From assembly GCF_027497175.1 (NCBI RefSeq), contig NZ_CP114901.1:1178001-1242000 (forward strand): DNA of 64,000 nt, read 5' to 3'. Below the pieces are notes generated by a model. It was not told the DNA's origin, ran no database searches, and was given only the letters and a program-made list of their open reading frames with translations. Positions 43,733 through 52,529 of the stretch are shown in pieces (position 1 is the first letter of the stretch; every line of letters starts with the position of its first letter). This stretch comes from Verrucosispora sp. WMMD573. GTDB lineage: Bacteria > Actinomycetota > Actinomycetes > Mycobacteriales > Micromonosporaceae. Both the position numbers and the translations under genes were made by a program.

Positions 43733-44878
43733 TCAGCCCGCGGTGGTCTCGGCGGCGAGGTGGTCGAGGACCGCCCGCACATCCCCACCGGTGCGTGCGA
43801 TGACCCGGCGCTGTCGGGCCGCGCCGGTGCCGTCGCGGCGCAGCCGGGCCAACTGCTGCTGGACGTACGGCAAGTCGCCGTGCCGGATCAGCGCGGAGGT
43901 CACCGTGCTGAACAGCTCCTCCACCAGGTCCCACGCCGGACGCGCACCGCCACCGCGCAGATCGATCAGCCGGCCGTCGAGCCCCTCGTGAGCAGCTCGC
44001 CAGTGAGCCGCCGCGAGCAGGCAACTCCGCAGGCGGGGTGCCGGAACGCCGGCACGCACCTTATCGGCCATGGTGGCGACCAGGGCTCGCACCAGAGCCG
44101 CGACCAACACCGTGTCGTCCACCCCCGGGCAGACGTCGCCGACCCGGATCTCCACGGTGGGGTAGCTGGCGGACGGACGGGCGTACCAGTAGACCATCGC
44201 CGCGTCGAGCATGATGCCCGCGTCGACGAGTTCCGCCACCGTCGCGGCGTAGTCGGCGAACGAGGCGAAGTACGGGGTGGGCCCGATGCTCGGCCAGCGC
44301 TCCAGCTGCATGGAACGCCAGCTCGCGTGGCCGGTGTCCGCGCCGTCGTGCAGTGGCGAGTTGGCAGTGAGCGCCTGCACCACCGGCAGCCACGGACGCA
44401 GGTGGTTGCAGACCTGCACCGCCAGTTCCCGGTCCGGCAGGCCGACGTGCACGTGGCAGCCGCACACGGCCGGATCGTGCGCGACCGGACCGAAACGGCG
44501 GGACATGGCACGATAGCGAGGTTCATCCGGAACTGTCCGGTGCGGTTCGTGCACCGGAGTGGCTCCGACCGCGACCAGCTGCGCTCCCGCCGACCGCGCC
44601 GCCTCCGCCGCGGCACGTCGCAAGGTGATCAGGTGCGCCCGGAGATCGGCCAGGTCGGCACAGACCGGGGTGACCATCTCCACCATGCTGTGCCGGAACT
44701 CCTGCCGGCTCTGGTTGCGGGCCGCACCGAGCAGGGCCGTCAGCACCCGGTCGGCGACCGGCAGACTCTCCCCCGTCTGCGGGTCCAGTAGCAGGAACTC
44801 TTCCTCCACCCCGAGGGTCAGGCGCGCTGGCGCGTCCACGGCACTCAGGGACGGTGCGATGGACGGCTGGTTCGTCAT
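43733..44878 (-). CDS. YbdK-type carboxylate-amine ligase (glutamate-cysteine ligase-like)
   Basis: 381 residues of the GCS2 family: LTLGVEEEFLLLDPQTG at the N-terminus, CGCHVHVGLPDRELAV near residue 140 and SYPTVEIRVGDVCPGVDD near 235. These are the ATP and metal binding blocks of YbdK proteins, weak glutamate-cysteine ligases that join an acid to an amine. The ATG at 44878 lies 11 bases after AGGAGG. It converges on the amidotransferase gene with only 12 bases between stops. True substrate unknown; mycothiol producers do not need glutathione, so another product is likely. Confidence 0.85.
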   Translation of the reverse strand: MTNQPSIAPSLSAVDAPARLTLGVEEEFLLLDPQTGESLPVADRVLTALLGAARNQSRQEFRHSMVEMVTPVCADLADLRAHLITLRRAAAEAARSAGAQLVAVGATPVHEPHRTVPDEPRYRAMSRRFGPVAHDPAVCGCHVHVGLPDRELAVQVCNHLRPWLPVVQALTANSPLHDGADTGHASWRSMQLERWPSIGPTPYFASFADYAATVAELVDAGIMLDAAMVYWYARPSASYPTVEIRVGDVCPGVDDTVLVAALVRALVATMADKVRAGVPAPRLRSCLLAAAHWRAAHEGLDGRLIDLRGGGARPAWDLVEELFSTVTSALIRHGDLPYVQQQLARLRRDGTGAARQRRVIARTGGDVRAVLDHLAAETTAG

Positions 44879-44972
44879 CGTCGGCGTACCCTCCTGCCGG
44901 CGACGGTCACCGCCGCCGCACTCGCGCGACTTCCCCACCAGAGCTCCGGCAAACGGCAGCCACCGAATGACC

Positions 44973-45004
44973 GGGCGGGCTCGGTCTGCACCGAGCCCGC
45001 CCGC
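44973..45004 (-). terminator. strong terminator of the GH62 gene
   Basis: CGGGCGGGCTCGGT and ACCGAGCCCGCCCG are perfect 14-bp arms with a CTGC loop, 32 bases beyond the GH62 stop codon. Confidence 0.88.
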
Positions 45005-45036
45005 TCCGGCTGTGCCCAAGCCGGACCTGCATGCCG

Positions 45037-46566
45037 TCAGCGTTGCAGGGTCAGTACTCCCGGCCGGTAGGGCAGCAGGCCGTAGTCGCCGCCGGAGTTG
45101 GGGTCACGGCCTTGGTAGAGCAGTTGTAGGTTGCAGGGGTCGATGGTCATGGTCTGGTCGGCGTTGGTTCGGATCAACTCACCGTGGCTGATGTCGTTGG
45201 TCCAGGTGGCGCCGCTGTTGGCCTTGCCGGCGAACGGGTTGCTCTCGCTGGTGGCCTGGGGGGTCCAGTTGCCGCCGAGGCTGGTGGCGGTGAAGGACCG
45301 GAAGTAACGGCCCTGGGAGCCGATCGCCTCGACGATCATCAGGTACCGCTGCTGGCCCTGGAGCTTGTAGACCTGGACGCCTTCGAAGAGGTTGTTCGTC
45401 GTGTCGGTCATGATCGTGGTGTAGTTCGACCCGAAACTGCCCGGGAAGTTCCCGATCGGCATGCTCGCCCGGTAGATGCGGCCGTTGTCGCCAGCGAAGA
45501 ACAGGTACATGTTCTGCTCGTCACCGATGAGCGCCTGGTCGATCGGGCCGGTGTTCGAGTTGGAGATGCTTCCGGTGAACAGCGTCTGGTGCGCCGACCA
45601 GCTGTTGACATTGGTGGGGTTCGTCGAAGTGCGGTACGAGAACGCCGGCCCACCCCACTGGTACGCCAGCACCCAGACGTTACGCGGGGCGAAGTAGAAC
45701 AGCGAGGGAGCGACCGCCGAGAACGGCATCTGGTTCTGGCTGGCCGAACCCATCTGGTTCCAGTTCGAGAACAGCCCGAAGTTCATCGAACCCCACGACG
45801 TACCCGTGTCGTGCGTGGTCCCGTAGACCAGGTGCTGACCGTTGTACGGCGCGTGCGTGAAGTCCTTCAACGACACCCAACCCGACCGCGGCTGCGCCAG
45901 CGCTCCAGTCGACGACCACCGGTACGACGACGGCAGGTTGCACGTACCCGACGGCGGCGGCGTGGTCGGCGTCGGGTTTCCGCCACCATCCACCCGGACG
46001 AGCTGCCACTGCTGGTTGGCGCCGTTCCAATCGTCGTACTGCACGATGTTCCCGCCGTCGGCGGTCGAGGCGCCCTGCACCTCCAGCACCTTGTTGCTGT
46101 TCCGGTTGATCAACCGGACGTGGCCGCCATCGGAGTCGGCCAGCCGGAACTGCTGGTTCGCCCCGTTGTGGTCGGCCCACTGGACGATGCTGGCACCATT
46201 GGCGGTCGACCAGTTGTAGACGTCCAGCACCTTGTTCGACAGCCGCGACTTCAACCGGTAGTAGCCACCGCCCGAGTCCACGAACTGCCACTGCTGCTGG
46301 TTGCCGTTGTTCCGCGACCACTGGGTGATCCGGGCACCGTCGTTCGTGGCGAGGTTGTACACGTCGAGGGCCTTGCCGCTGTTGCGGTTGACCAACACGT
46401 ACCAGGCGTTGGTGTCGACCGTCGCGGCTGCGGCGGGTGTCGAGACCGCCACTGCGGCGGCGCTACCGGCCACCACCGCCGTCACGCCCGCTGCGGCGAC
46501 CCGCAGCAACCACCTACGCTGCCGCGAGGGCGGCGGGATAGCTGGAGACCTACCAAAGGCAGACAT
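45037..46566 (-). CDS. secreted GH62 alpha-L-arabinofuranosidase with CBM13 domain
   Basis: 509 residues. Signal peptide about 1-48 ([20 protein letters not shown], cleavage near AAAA). Residues 52-195 are a ricin-type CBM13 with three QxW repeats (QQQWQF, NQQFRL, NQQWQL). A Pro/Thr linker follows, then the GH62 domain (about 208-509; [70 protein letters not shown]). GH62 enzymes strip arabinose from arabinoxylan. AGGAGG lies three bases before ATG. A LacI-type operator lies 75 bases upstream, so induction by a plant sugar is likely. Confidence 0.93.
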   Translation of the reverse strand: MSAFGRSPAIPPPSRQRRWLLRVAAAGVTAVVAGSAAAVAVSTPAAAATVDTNAWYVLVNRNSGKALDVYNLATNDGARITQWSRNNGNQQQWQFVDSGGGYYRLKSRLSNKVLDVYNWSTANGASIVQWADHNGANQQFRLADSDGGHVRLINRNSNKVLEVQGASTADGGNIVQYDDWNGANQQWQLVRVDGGGNPTPTTPPPSGTCNLPSSYRWSSTGALAQPRSGWVSLKDFTHAPYNGQHLVYGTTHDTGTSWGSMNFGLFSNWNQMGSASQNQMPFSAVAPSLFYFAPRNVWVLAYQWGGPAFSYRTSTNPTNVNSWSAHQTLFTGSISNSNTGPIDQALIGDEQNMYLFFAGDNGRIYRASMPIGNFPGSFGSNYTTIMTDTTNNLFEGVQVYKLQGQQRYLMIVEAIGSQGRYFRSFTATSLGGNWTPQATSESNPFAGKANSGATWTNDISHGELIRTNADQTMTIDPCNLQLLYQGRDPNSGGDYGLLPYRPGVLTLQR

Positions 46567-46640
46567 GTTCCTCCTTCAATGACCGAGAGCCGGCCGGTCC
46601 ACCCGAGGATGGGCACACCGCCGAGCATCTGCGCGGTTCG

Positions 46641-46654
46641 TGTTATCGCTAACA
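46641..46654. promoter_or_regulatory. LacI-type operator upstream of the GH62 gene
   Basis: TGTTATCGCTAACA has perfect TGTTA/TAACA arms with a 4-base core containing CG, the form of LacI-family operators in actinobacterial sugar genes. It is 75 bases upstream of the GH62 start. The long gap 46567-47078 holds no gene I can support; it carries this site and two relatives. Confidence 0.65.
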
Positions 46655-46750
46655 TGAATGTCGGGGCGTCCCCACGCGCGCCTCGTCCACTGGCCCGACG
46701 AAGCAGGCTTGCCCGGTAAGCCGTAGGCATCGCCGTCCTTGACCATCGAC

Positions 46751-46764
46751 TGTGGGCGATAACA
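46751..46764. promoter_or_regulatory. second LacI-type operator-like site
   Basis: TGTGGGCGATAACA matches the complement of the first site (TGTTAGCGATAACA) at 12 of 14 positions. It is 110 bases farther from the GH62 gene and could support DNA looping. Confidence 0.45.
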
Positions 46765-46931
46765 TGCCGTTCGTCAAGACGTAATGTCCCGGAATCACAA
46801 GGTAGCGACATCGCGGAACTATCAGACACCGGCCTGCCGCCACCTCGGCGCAACCACTCACGGACCACCTGTGGCGCCCCAGGCCGCCCCGAGCGGCCGA
46901 GCTTTCCGCCGAGCACCCATGACCGCCTGCA

Positions 46932-46945
46932 TGGTTACGCTAACA
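46932..46945. promoter_or_regulatory. third LacI-type operator-like site
   Basis: TGGTTACGCTAACA contains GTTA-CGC-TAAC and is followed by ATGGTTAGCCAT, itself a near palindrome. It resembles the two sites nearer the GH62 gene and lies closer to the 3' end of the marR gene. Confidence 0.4.
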
Positions 46946-47078
46946 TCGATGGTTAGCCATTCGTTGGAGTGCCGCCAACGGACGCGTACGCCAACCGGCG
47001 GCCCCCCCAGAGGCATGCCGAACCCGGCCGGGCGGGTTCGAGGCCCGAGGCGGTGGTCCGGGCTCAACCGGCACGGTC

Positions 47079-47495
47079 CTACGAAGCGGCGTCCAACATT
47101 TTCCCCAGCAGGCCGTGAAGCTGACGCTGCTCCTGGTCGGTGAGCAGCGCCAGCCGCTCGGCCGGGAACTCGAACGCGCCCCGGACGACGCGGCGCACCT
47201 CACGCCCGGCCGGGGTGATCGACACGCGCTTGATCCGCCTATCCTCCAGGTCGGGCACCCGGGCGACCAGGCCACGGGCCTCCATTCGGGAGACGAGCTG
47301 GGTGACGTTCGAGGCGTCGCACCGCAGCTCCGAGGCGAGCTCCCCCATCGGGCGGCTGTCTCGGGAGAGGTGTTCGAGCAGGCATGCCTGTGCGGCACTA
47401 AGCCCGGCGGCCTGCGCAGCGCGGTCGTAGGCTGCGTCGTAGGCGAAGACGAGATCCCACACCTGCCGGGCAAGGGCGTCCGCCACCTCGGTCAT
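47079..47495 (-). CDS. MarR family transcriptional regulator
   Basis: 138 residues with the MarR winged helix (MGELASELRCDASNVTQLVSRMEARGLVARVPDLEDRR, described here in parts: SNVTQLVSRMEARGLV then the DRR wing). It diverges from an NmrA-like oxidoreductase gene over 84 bases, the standard layout for local repression released by an aromatic or oxidant ligand. The gap has two copies of CTTTAGTG 18 bases apart (47531, 47549) and an imperfect inverted repeat TTAGTTGACTC/GAATCAACCAA that may be its operators. Confidence 0.87.
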   Translation of the reverse strand: MTEVADALARQVWDLVFAYDAAYDRAAQAAGLSAAQACLLEHLSRDSRPMGELASELRCDASNVTQLVSRMEARGLVARVPDLEDRRIKRVSITPAGREVRRVVRGAFEFPAERLALLTDQEQRQLHGLLGKMLDAAS

Positions 47496-47579
47496 CAGCT
47501 CAGATTAGTTGACTCGCTCAGGTAACGCTGCTTTAGTGGGCCGGGAAGCTTTAGTGAATCAACCAATAGGTGGTGCCAC

Positions 47580-48449
47580 GTGAAGAGTCCGAGTTCGATG
47601 GGGGCCGGCGGGCCCCGAGTGCTGGTGACCGGAGTACGCGGCAAGACGGGATTGCCGTTGGCCAGGCTACTTGTCAGGCAGGAGGGCGCTGACGTACTCG
47701 GCGGCAGCAGCAACCCGGGCTCGGTCGACATCGACGGCGTGCGCCCGATCGCCTTTTCCTGGGATGACCCGTCCGGGTGGAAGGCGGCGACCGAGGGCGT
47801 GGACGCCGTTTACATCGTCCGGCCCGACCGTGCGGACGCGCCGGACCTCATCGGCGCGCTCCTCGACGAGACGCCCGCCGGTACCCGAATCGTCCTGCTG
47901 TCCGAGCAGGACGCCGACTACATGGGCACCGACGGATGGGCACCGCGGGCCGAGCGGGCGGTACGCGACAGCGGCCACGCCTGGACGATCCTGCGGCCCA
48001 GCTGGTTCATGCAGGTCTTCACCGACCCGCGCTTCTACCGTGACCCGATCACCGACGGGGAGTTGTCGTTCTCCAGCGGTGGTGCCAGCCTGGCCTGGAT
48101 CGACGCCCGGGACATCGCCGCGGTGGCCGAGCGGGCGCTGCGGAACGAGGAACACGCCGGCCGGGTGTACGAGCTCACCGGCCCCGAGGCGCTATCCCTC
48201 CCTCGCACCGCAGAACTGATCTCCGCTGCGGCGGGTCGTACCGTGACCGTGCGCGAGATGACGATCGACGAGGCCGTGGACGGGACCACCGGCTTCGAGC
48301 GGGAACTGTTCACACTGACCTTCCAACGCGTACGGGCTGGCAGCTTCGCGCAGGTCACCGACTCCGTCGAGCGGGTGACCGGACGACCCGCGCGGTCTCT
48401 GCGGGATTTCCTGGCCGACGCCGGTCCGCCGTTCGGGCAGGCGACCTGA
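47580..48449 (+). CDS. NmrA-like NAD(P)-binding protein
   Basis: 289 residues with an extended-SDR Rossmann start VLVTGVRGKTGLPLARLL and NmrA-type features (WTILRPSWFMQVF, LAWIDARDIAAVAERAL, GRVYELTGPEALS). No YxxxK catalytic pair is evident, so it may bind NAD(P) as a sensor or reduce a quinone. The GTG start is 84 bases from the divergent marR gene, which probably controls it. The short gap to 48580 holds nothing clear. Confidence 0.82.
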   Translation: MKSPSSMGAGGPRVLVTGVRGKTGLPLARLLVRQEGADVLGGSSNPGSVDIDGVRPIAFSWDDPSGWKAATEGVDAVYIVRPDRADAPDLIGALLDETPAGTRIVLLSEQDADYMGTDGWAPRAERAVRDSGHAWTILRPSWFMQVFTDPRFYRDPITDGELSFSSGGASLAWIDARDIAAVAERALRNEEHAGRVYELTGPEALSLPRTAELISAAAGRTVTVREMTIDEAVDGTTGFERELFTLTFQRVRAGSFAQVTDSVERVTGRPARSLRDFLADAGPPFGQAT

Positions 48450-48579
48450 CACCTCGGCCAACATGCCGGAAAGTCTGCTCGACCATGTGCAGCGACCGGG
48501 TGGTCGCGGGCGTCGAGCGTGCGGTCGGGCCGGGTCTCGGTCATGTCGTTGCCCTGTCGACGGCTGGCGGGCCCCGCCG

Positions 48580-49770
48580 TCAACTCGTCGGCATCCGCCG
48601 CCGGATCGCCGGCCGGTGGGTAGCCAGTGCCACGGAGTCCAGGTCGGTGACGACGGTGTCGAGCAGCCGGTCGATCCGTGGTTGCCCGTCGGCGGTGTTC
48701 CGCAGCTCGTCGATGATCATCGCAAGATAGGTGTCGAAGGCGGGACGATTCGCCAGGACCCGCACCGTGCCGTCGTCGTCCCGTACGATCCCGACCGGAT
48801 CGGGCCGTGTCGCGAGCCGGCGGAGCAGGTCATGCGCCTCCTGAACGGCACGTACGGCGGTGGTGACGTCGTTGGACGCGGGAGACAGCGCACGCGTGGC
48901 GATGTCCGCCAGTTGACGCAGACCGAACCCCACGTCCTGGCCCGGTGTGCGCTCGACGTCGATGGTGACCGAGTTGGCGACGCTTTCCGCGGGCAGTGTG
49001 CGGGGCTTTCCGCTGGGCAGTCGATGACAGTGCAGCAATGGCGCCCCGGCGACCACGAAATCTCCCGGCGCCGGTACGACGGTGATCGCGCAGTCGTGCT
49101 CCCGAGCCAGCCGGGCCAGCAGGGCGAGGTCGGCGCTGGTGACCAGACCCGCCGCTGCGGCCGGCACGACCTGCACCACCTCACCCGCGATCCAGGCCGG
49201 CTCCTCGCGGTCCGGCACGTGCCGATCGATCGTGCGTCGGGTCTGCGCGCCGATCGCGACGATGATGTGCCCCACCCGCATCACCGTGGTGATGTGGTGC
49301 AGGTAGTAGATGAACATCGCGGTGCTGGCCAGCACGAGCGACATCGACACGGCGAGCGAGAGTTCGGGCAGCCGCTCGCTGTCGCGGGCCGGCAGCGCGG
49401 CCAGCACCACCATCGCGAAGAGGAACGTCGCGACGAACGTGCCGAGCGTCGACTGGATGACCCGGTCCTGAAGGAACGTGCGCAGCACCCGCGGCGAGTA
49501 CTGGCTGCTGGCCAGTTGCAGCGCCACGACCGTGATGGAGAAGACCAGCGCCGTGAACGAGATCATCGCCGTGATGATCGACGAAAGCAGAGATCGGGCA
49601 CCGGCGGGCCCGCTGGGCAGGATGGTCTCGACCGGCAGCCGCAGCCGCAGCTCCAGCACGGACAGCCCGATGGCCACCACGACGGCACTCACTGCGAAGA
49701 GCGCCGGGATGAGCCAGAAGCTCTGCCGTATCTCGGCGAGCCGGGCGGCGGCCGTACGGGGCCGGCTCAC
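48580..49770 (-). CDS. DUF2254 family membrane protein
   Basis: 396 residues. Four membrane helices lie in the first 150 residues (SFWLIPALFAVSAVVVAIGL, SIITAMISFTALVFSITVVA, TLGTFVATFLFAMVVLAALP, LAVSMSLVLASTAMFIYYLH). A large soluble domain follows with FGLRQLADIATRALSPASND, the DUF2254 signature. Function unknown. The GTG start overlaps the stop of the upstream 78-residue membrane protein (GTGA). Confidence 0.85.
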   Translation of the reverse strand: MSRPRTAAARLAEIRQSFWLIPALFAVSAVVVAIGLSVLELRLRLPVETILPSGPAGARSLLSSIITAMISFTALVFSITVVALQLASSQYSPRVLRTFLQDRVIQSTLGTFVATFLFAMVVLAALPARDSERLPELSLAVSMSLVLASTAMFIYYLHHITTVMRVGHIIVAIGAQTRRTIDRHVPDREEPAWIAGEVVQVVPAAAAGLVTSADLALLARLAREHDCAITVVPAPGDFVVAGAPLLHCHRLPSGKPRTLPAESVANSVTIDVERTPGQDVGFGLRQLADIATRALSPASNDVTTAVRAVQEAHDLLRRLATRPDPVGIVRDDDGTVRVLANRPAFDTYLAMIIDELRNTADGQPRIDRLLDTVVTDLDSVALATHRPAIRRRMPTS

Positions 49771-50003
49771 GTCGCCGTGGCCTTGCGCTCTCGATCGGCG
49801 CTGAGGAAGAGAGCGCCGAAGGCCCCGGCCAGGGTGCCGAACACGACCATCGAGTAGATCGCAGGTACCAGTTCGACGACCTGGGCGAGCACGATCAGCA
49901 CGAAGAGCACGCCCAGGGCACCCATCGGCTTGTCGAGCCGTCGGGCGACGCCGTGCAGTACCGCGTCCTCAGGCGCCCGCTCGCCGTCGCTGGGCGGGCT
50001 CAT
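49767..50003 (-). CDS. small two-helix membrane protein coupled to DUF2254
   Basis: 78 residues with two hydrophobic helices (MGALGVLFVLIVLAQVVELV and IYSMVVFGTLAGAFGALFLS) between charged ends. Family not recognised. The stop overlaps the DUF2254 start by four bases, so the two are translated together and may form a complex. There is no good ribosome site before the ATG at 50003. Confidence 0.7.
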   Translation of the reverse strand: MSPPSDGERAPEDAVLHGVARRLDKPMGALGVLFVLIVLAQVVELVPAIYSMVVFGTLAGAFGALFLSADRERKATAT

Positions 50004-50371
50004 CGCCGCGCCGACCGGGCGATCCGGCCGGGGATTGGCTCCGACGGCTCGACCGGATGTCGGCGGCCGGTGTCACTGTGGCCCGACCGGTGCCGCCCGT
50101 TCACCGGCACGTCGCCCGCGCGCGCTGGCTCGTGATGCCGTGTCGGAACGATCGGCGGGTCACGATGCGGTCCTCCCGGCGGTCGTGCGGCGAAGCCGTG
50201 GTCGGCGGCCTGGCTGGACCGCTACCCGAAATCCTCGGCGACAAACGTCGTGCTGCCGATCTCCGCCGACCGTCACAGTCACGGGCAGAGACCGTCATCG
50301 GTTCGTCGTGTTGGCCGCCGTGGCCGCCGGGTAGGGCAGTCCTAACAGACGATCCCCTGAAGGAGTCGGCC
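50004..50371. other. 368-bp intergenic region without a supported gene
   Basis: The region lies between divergent transcription units and must hold both promoters. The short open frames here have poor codon bias and no ribosome site. I see a ribosome site AAGGAG at 50360 for the BON gene but no clear -35/-10 pair and no strong inverted repeat. Confidence 0.6.
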
Positions 50372-50647
50372 ATGACCCACCCCTGGTTCTTTCCCCACGA
50401 CCTGCCGCCGCTGTTCAACGCCGAGCCCACAGACGAAGACACCCGACTGGCCTGTCAGCTGCTCACGAGCATGCAGCAGGATTCACGCCTGCGCCACGAA
50501 CGCATCTGCATCGAGGTGCAGAACCGGGTGGTGGTGCTTGACGGCACGGTGAGCACGGCCGAGGTGAGCGCCGAGGCGCACGCCCTCGCCTGGCGCACAC
50601 CGGGAGTACACGACGTCAGCAACCGGCTCCGCCTCCTGGGCGAGTGA
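50372..50647 (+). CDS. BON domain protein
   Basis: 91 residues; residues 25-90 match a BON domain (DTRLACQLLTSMQQDSRL, then EVQNRVVVLDGTVSTAEV and TPGVHDVSNRLRLL). There is no signal peptide, so it is cytosolic, unlike OsmY. BON domains bind phospholipid and are often found in stress genes. AAGGAG lies 7 bases before ATG. A YetF-type membrane gene follows 58 bases downstream. Confidence 0.85.
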   Translation: MTHPWFFPHDLPPLFNAEPTDEDTRLACQLLTSMQQDSRLRHERICIEVQNRVVVLDGTVSTAEVSAEAHALAWRTPGVHDVSNRLRLLGE

Positions 50648-50705
50648 CCCGGACCGGGCCAGCTCTCGTTCTTTTGCGAATCCCGCATCCGGGTATGTCG
50701 CCACG

Positions 50706-51221
50706 ATGGTGCTGAACAACCCTGCCGATCTGGTCCGCCTGCTCGTGATCGCGGCGATCATCTACCCGGCGCTGGTGGTGATCCTGCGGGTTTCCGGCAA
50801 GCGGACGTTGTCCAAGCTGAACGCCTTCGACTTCGTGGTCACGGTCGCGCTGGGCTCGACGCTGGCGACGATCCTGCTCTCGCGGGACGTATCGCTGGTG
50901 GAGGGAATCCTCGCCCTGATCCTGCTGGTGACCTTGCAGTACGCGGTCGCGCTGCTCGCCGTACGCTGGCCACCGTCGCAGAAGGTGCTCAAGGCCCGGC
51001 CCACCATGCTGCTCCGGGACGGGCAGCTACGAATTGCGACGTTGCGGTCCAACCGGGTGGCGGAGAGCGAGATCCGGCAGGCCGCCCGCAGCCAGGGCGC
51101 GGGCGACCTCCATGACCTTGCCGCCGTCGTCCTGGAGACTGACGGCAGCCTGAGCATCATCACCCGCGAACGACTCGGTGACGGCAGCACCCTCGTTGAC
51201 GTGCGCGACGAGGGACGGTAG
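50706..51221 (+). CDS. DUF421/YetF family membrane protein
   Basis: 171 residues: three membrane helices in the first 85 residues (LVIAAIIYPALVVILRVSG, VVTVALGSTLATILL, GILALILLVTLQYAVALLAV) and a soluble domain with RPTMLLRDGQL, NRVAESEIRQAARSQG and AVVLETDGSLSII, the conserved DUF421 blocks. RVSGKRTLSKLNAFDFVVTV is the typical loop. Function unknown; YetF proteins occur in spore and stress contexts. Confidence 0.88.
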   Translation: MVLNNPADLVRLLVIAAIIYPALVVILRVSGKRTLSKLNAFDFVVTVALGSTLATILLSRDVSLVEGILALILLVTLQYAVALLAVRWPPSQKVLKARPTMLLRDGQLRIATLRSNRVAESEIRQAARSQGAGDLHDLAAVVLETDGSLSIITRERLGDGSTLVDVRDEGR

Positions 51222-51255
51222 CCGGCCGAGCGTCGGCTCCGCCGCAGAGCCGGCG

Positions 51256-51588
51256 TCAGCCCTCGATCGGTGGTCGGTCGATGTTGAGGTGGAATGCGCG
51301 CTCCTCGGCCTCCTGACGCGCCGCGACGAAGTCGCGCTGCCAGTCCTCAGCGTCGTCCGGGATGCGGGCGACCACGTGCTCGCCGTGTACCCGCCCGTCC
51401 GCGTCGGTCAGGGTGACACCGACGACGGTGTGCCCGCGCCCCGGGATGGCGTAGTGGCGCACCGCCCAGCGGGCGGACATCTGCGCGGCATGACGTCGGC
51501 GTCGGGCACCGCCCGTCAGGACCACGGAAACCAGCAGGACGGCGGTCAGCACGACGACGGCGACGGCCAGAAACGCGACGATCCGCAC
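51256..51588 (-). CDS. small membrane-anchored protein of unknown function
   Basis: 110 residues: one N-terminal helix (VAFLAVAVVVLTAVLLVSVVL) followed by an Arg-rich stretch RRRRH, so the soluble part is probably cytosolic. The rest has GHTVVGVTLTDADGRVHGEHVVARI and a charged helical end. Family not recognised. Codon use is typical of the region. Confidence 0.65.
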   Translation of the reverse strand: MRIVAFLAVAVVVLTAVLLVSVVLTGGARRRRHAAQMSARWAVRHYAIPGRGHTVVGVTLTDADGRVHGEHVVARIPDDAEDWQRDFVAARQEAEERAFHLNIDRPPIEG

Positions 51589-51673
51589 CCACCCGAGGCT
51601 ACCCCGCCGCCTGCCGGTGGTGCAGCCTACGAGGACGTCACCGGGCAGGCCCGACCACCCAGCTCCGACAGCC

Positions 51674-51710
51674 CTCGGCTCCGACCCGGTCGTCCCGGGC
51701 CGGAGCCGAG
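51674..51710 (-). terminator. terminator of the LPMO gene
   Basis: CTCGGCTCCG and CGGAGCCGAG are perfect 10-bp outer arms with further CCCGG/CCGGG pairing inside. It begins 23 bases after the LPMO stop codon. Confidence 0.8.
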
Positions 51711-51732
51711 CTGCGCCTGGCGGTCGGCTGGA

Positions 51733-52404
51733 TCAGACGATGTTGATGTCGCTGCACCACATGTAGGTCTGGTCCATGTGCGACGCCTTCCAGATCACGA
51801 AGAGAACGTGCTGGCCGCTACGCCCGGACGGGATCGAGACGTTGAACGAGATGTTCTGCGTCGGCGCGTAGCGCCCGGTCTGCAGGATCTGGTCGATGTT
51901 TCCCCAACCGACGCGCTGCGAGTTCGGATTGAAGCCCTGTTTGGTGACGTAGACCCGGAAGAAGTCAGCACCGTGGCTGGCCTGGTCGTAGAACCGGAGC
52001 GTGAAGTTGCGGCTGACGTTCGTCGCCTTCCAGGCCCCCGGCTGGTTCACGGTGTCGTTCCTGGAAAGGGCGTTGCTGCAGAGCTGTCCGTCGGGCGTAC
52101 GGGCCTGGTACTGCCCGCCGAGGCCGTCCCGCAGCTGGCTCATCCAGTTCCACATGGTGTCGGGGTTGGCCTGGAACGCCCGGTAGCACATCGGGTCCTG
52201 CGTCTGCAGCGCCGGATCCATGTGCCGGTGGCCCCAGTTCTGCCAACACTGGTAAGCGCGGGTCGCCGGGTTGATCACAGTGCCGTGGGCCTGGGCGGCA
52301 CCCGTCCAGGGCAGCATGGCGGCCACCACGGCGAGAGCCAGGACAAGCACCCGGACGGCGGGCCGGGATTGCCGGCCGGATTGGTGGGGATGGTGTGAAC
52401 GCAC
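51733..52404 (-). CDS. AA10 lytic polysaccharide monooxygenase
   Basis: 223 residues. Signal peptide ends at AAQA, leaving His as the first residue of the mature enzyme (HGTVINPATRAYQCW), the first ligand of the copper histidine brace. The second is in ASHGADFFRVYVTKQGF. Cys pairs and DMW-type motifs fit AA10 family copper enzymes that cut chitin or cellulose oxidatively. There is no extra binding module. The GTG start has GGAGG seven bases upstream. A CebR-like box over the transcription start suggests control by cello-oligosaccharides, which favours cellulose as substrate. Confidence 0.93.
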   Translation of the reverse strand: MRSHHPHQSGRQSRPAVRVLVLALAVVAAMLPWTGAAQAHGTVINPATRAYQCWQNWGHRHMDPALQTQDPMCYRAFQANPDTMWNWMSQLRDGLGGQYQARTPDGQLCSNALSRNDTVNQPGAWKATNVSRNFTLRFYDQASHGADFFRVYVTKQGFNPNSQRVGWGNIDQILQTGRYAPTQNISFNVSIPSGRSGQHVLFVIWKASHMDQTYMWCSDINIV

Positions 52405-52444
52405 GGTGCATCCTCCATTTCTGACGCGCTCACCGGGACGGGTT

Positions 52445-52490
52445 TGGGAGCGCTTCCAGCGAGTATCACACCAATCGGACAAGATATCAA
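52445..52490 (-). promoter_or_regulatory. LPMO promoter with CebR-like box
   Basis: On the minus strand TTGATA (52490-52485) and GATACT (52467-52462) are separated by 17 bases, a good housekeeping promoter in an AT-richer stretch. TGGGAGCGCTTCCA (52445-52458, plus strand) matches the CebR box TGGGAGCGCTCCCA at 13 of 14 positions and lies just after the -10, over the likely transcription start, so CebR would repress. Confidence 0.75.
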
Positions 52491-52529
52491 TGATCGTCTA
52501 TTCATATCGGATGTGTGCTTTCGTCTGGA

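Noticed and set aside
46784..47143. Short plus-strand open frame in the GH62-marR gap
   Set aside because: Composition is Arg/Pro/Thr-rich without protein features, there is no ribosome site, and it overlaps the marR 3' end.
50004..50371. DosR-type box upstream of the BON and YetF genes
   Set aside because: I looked for the GGGACTWWAGTCCC form and found no acceptable match.
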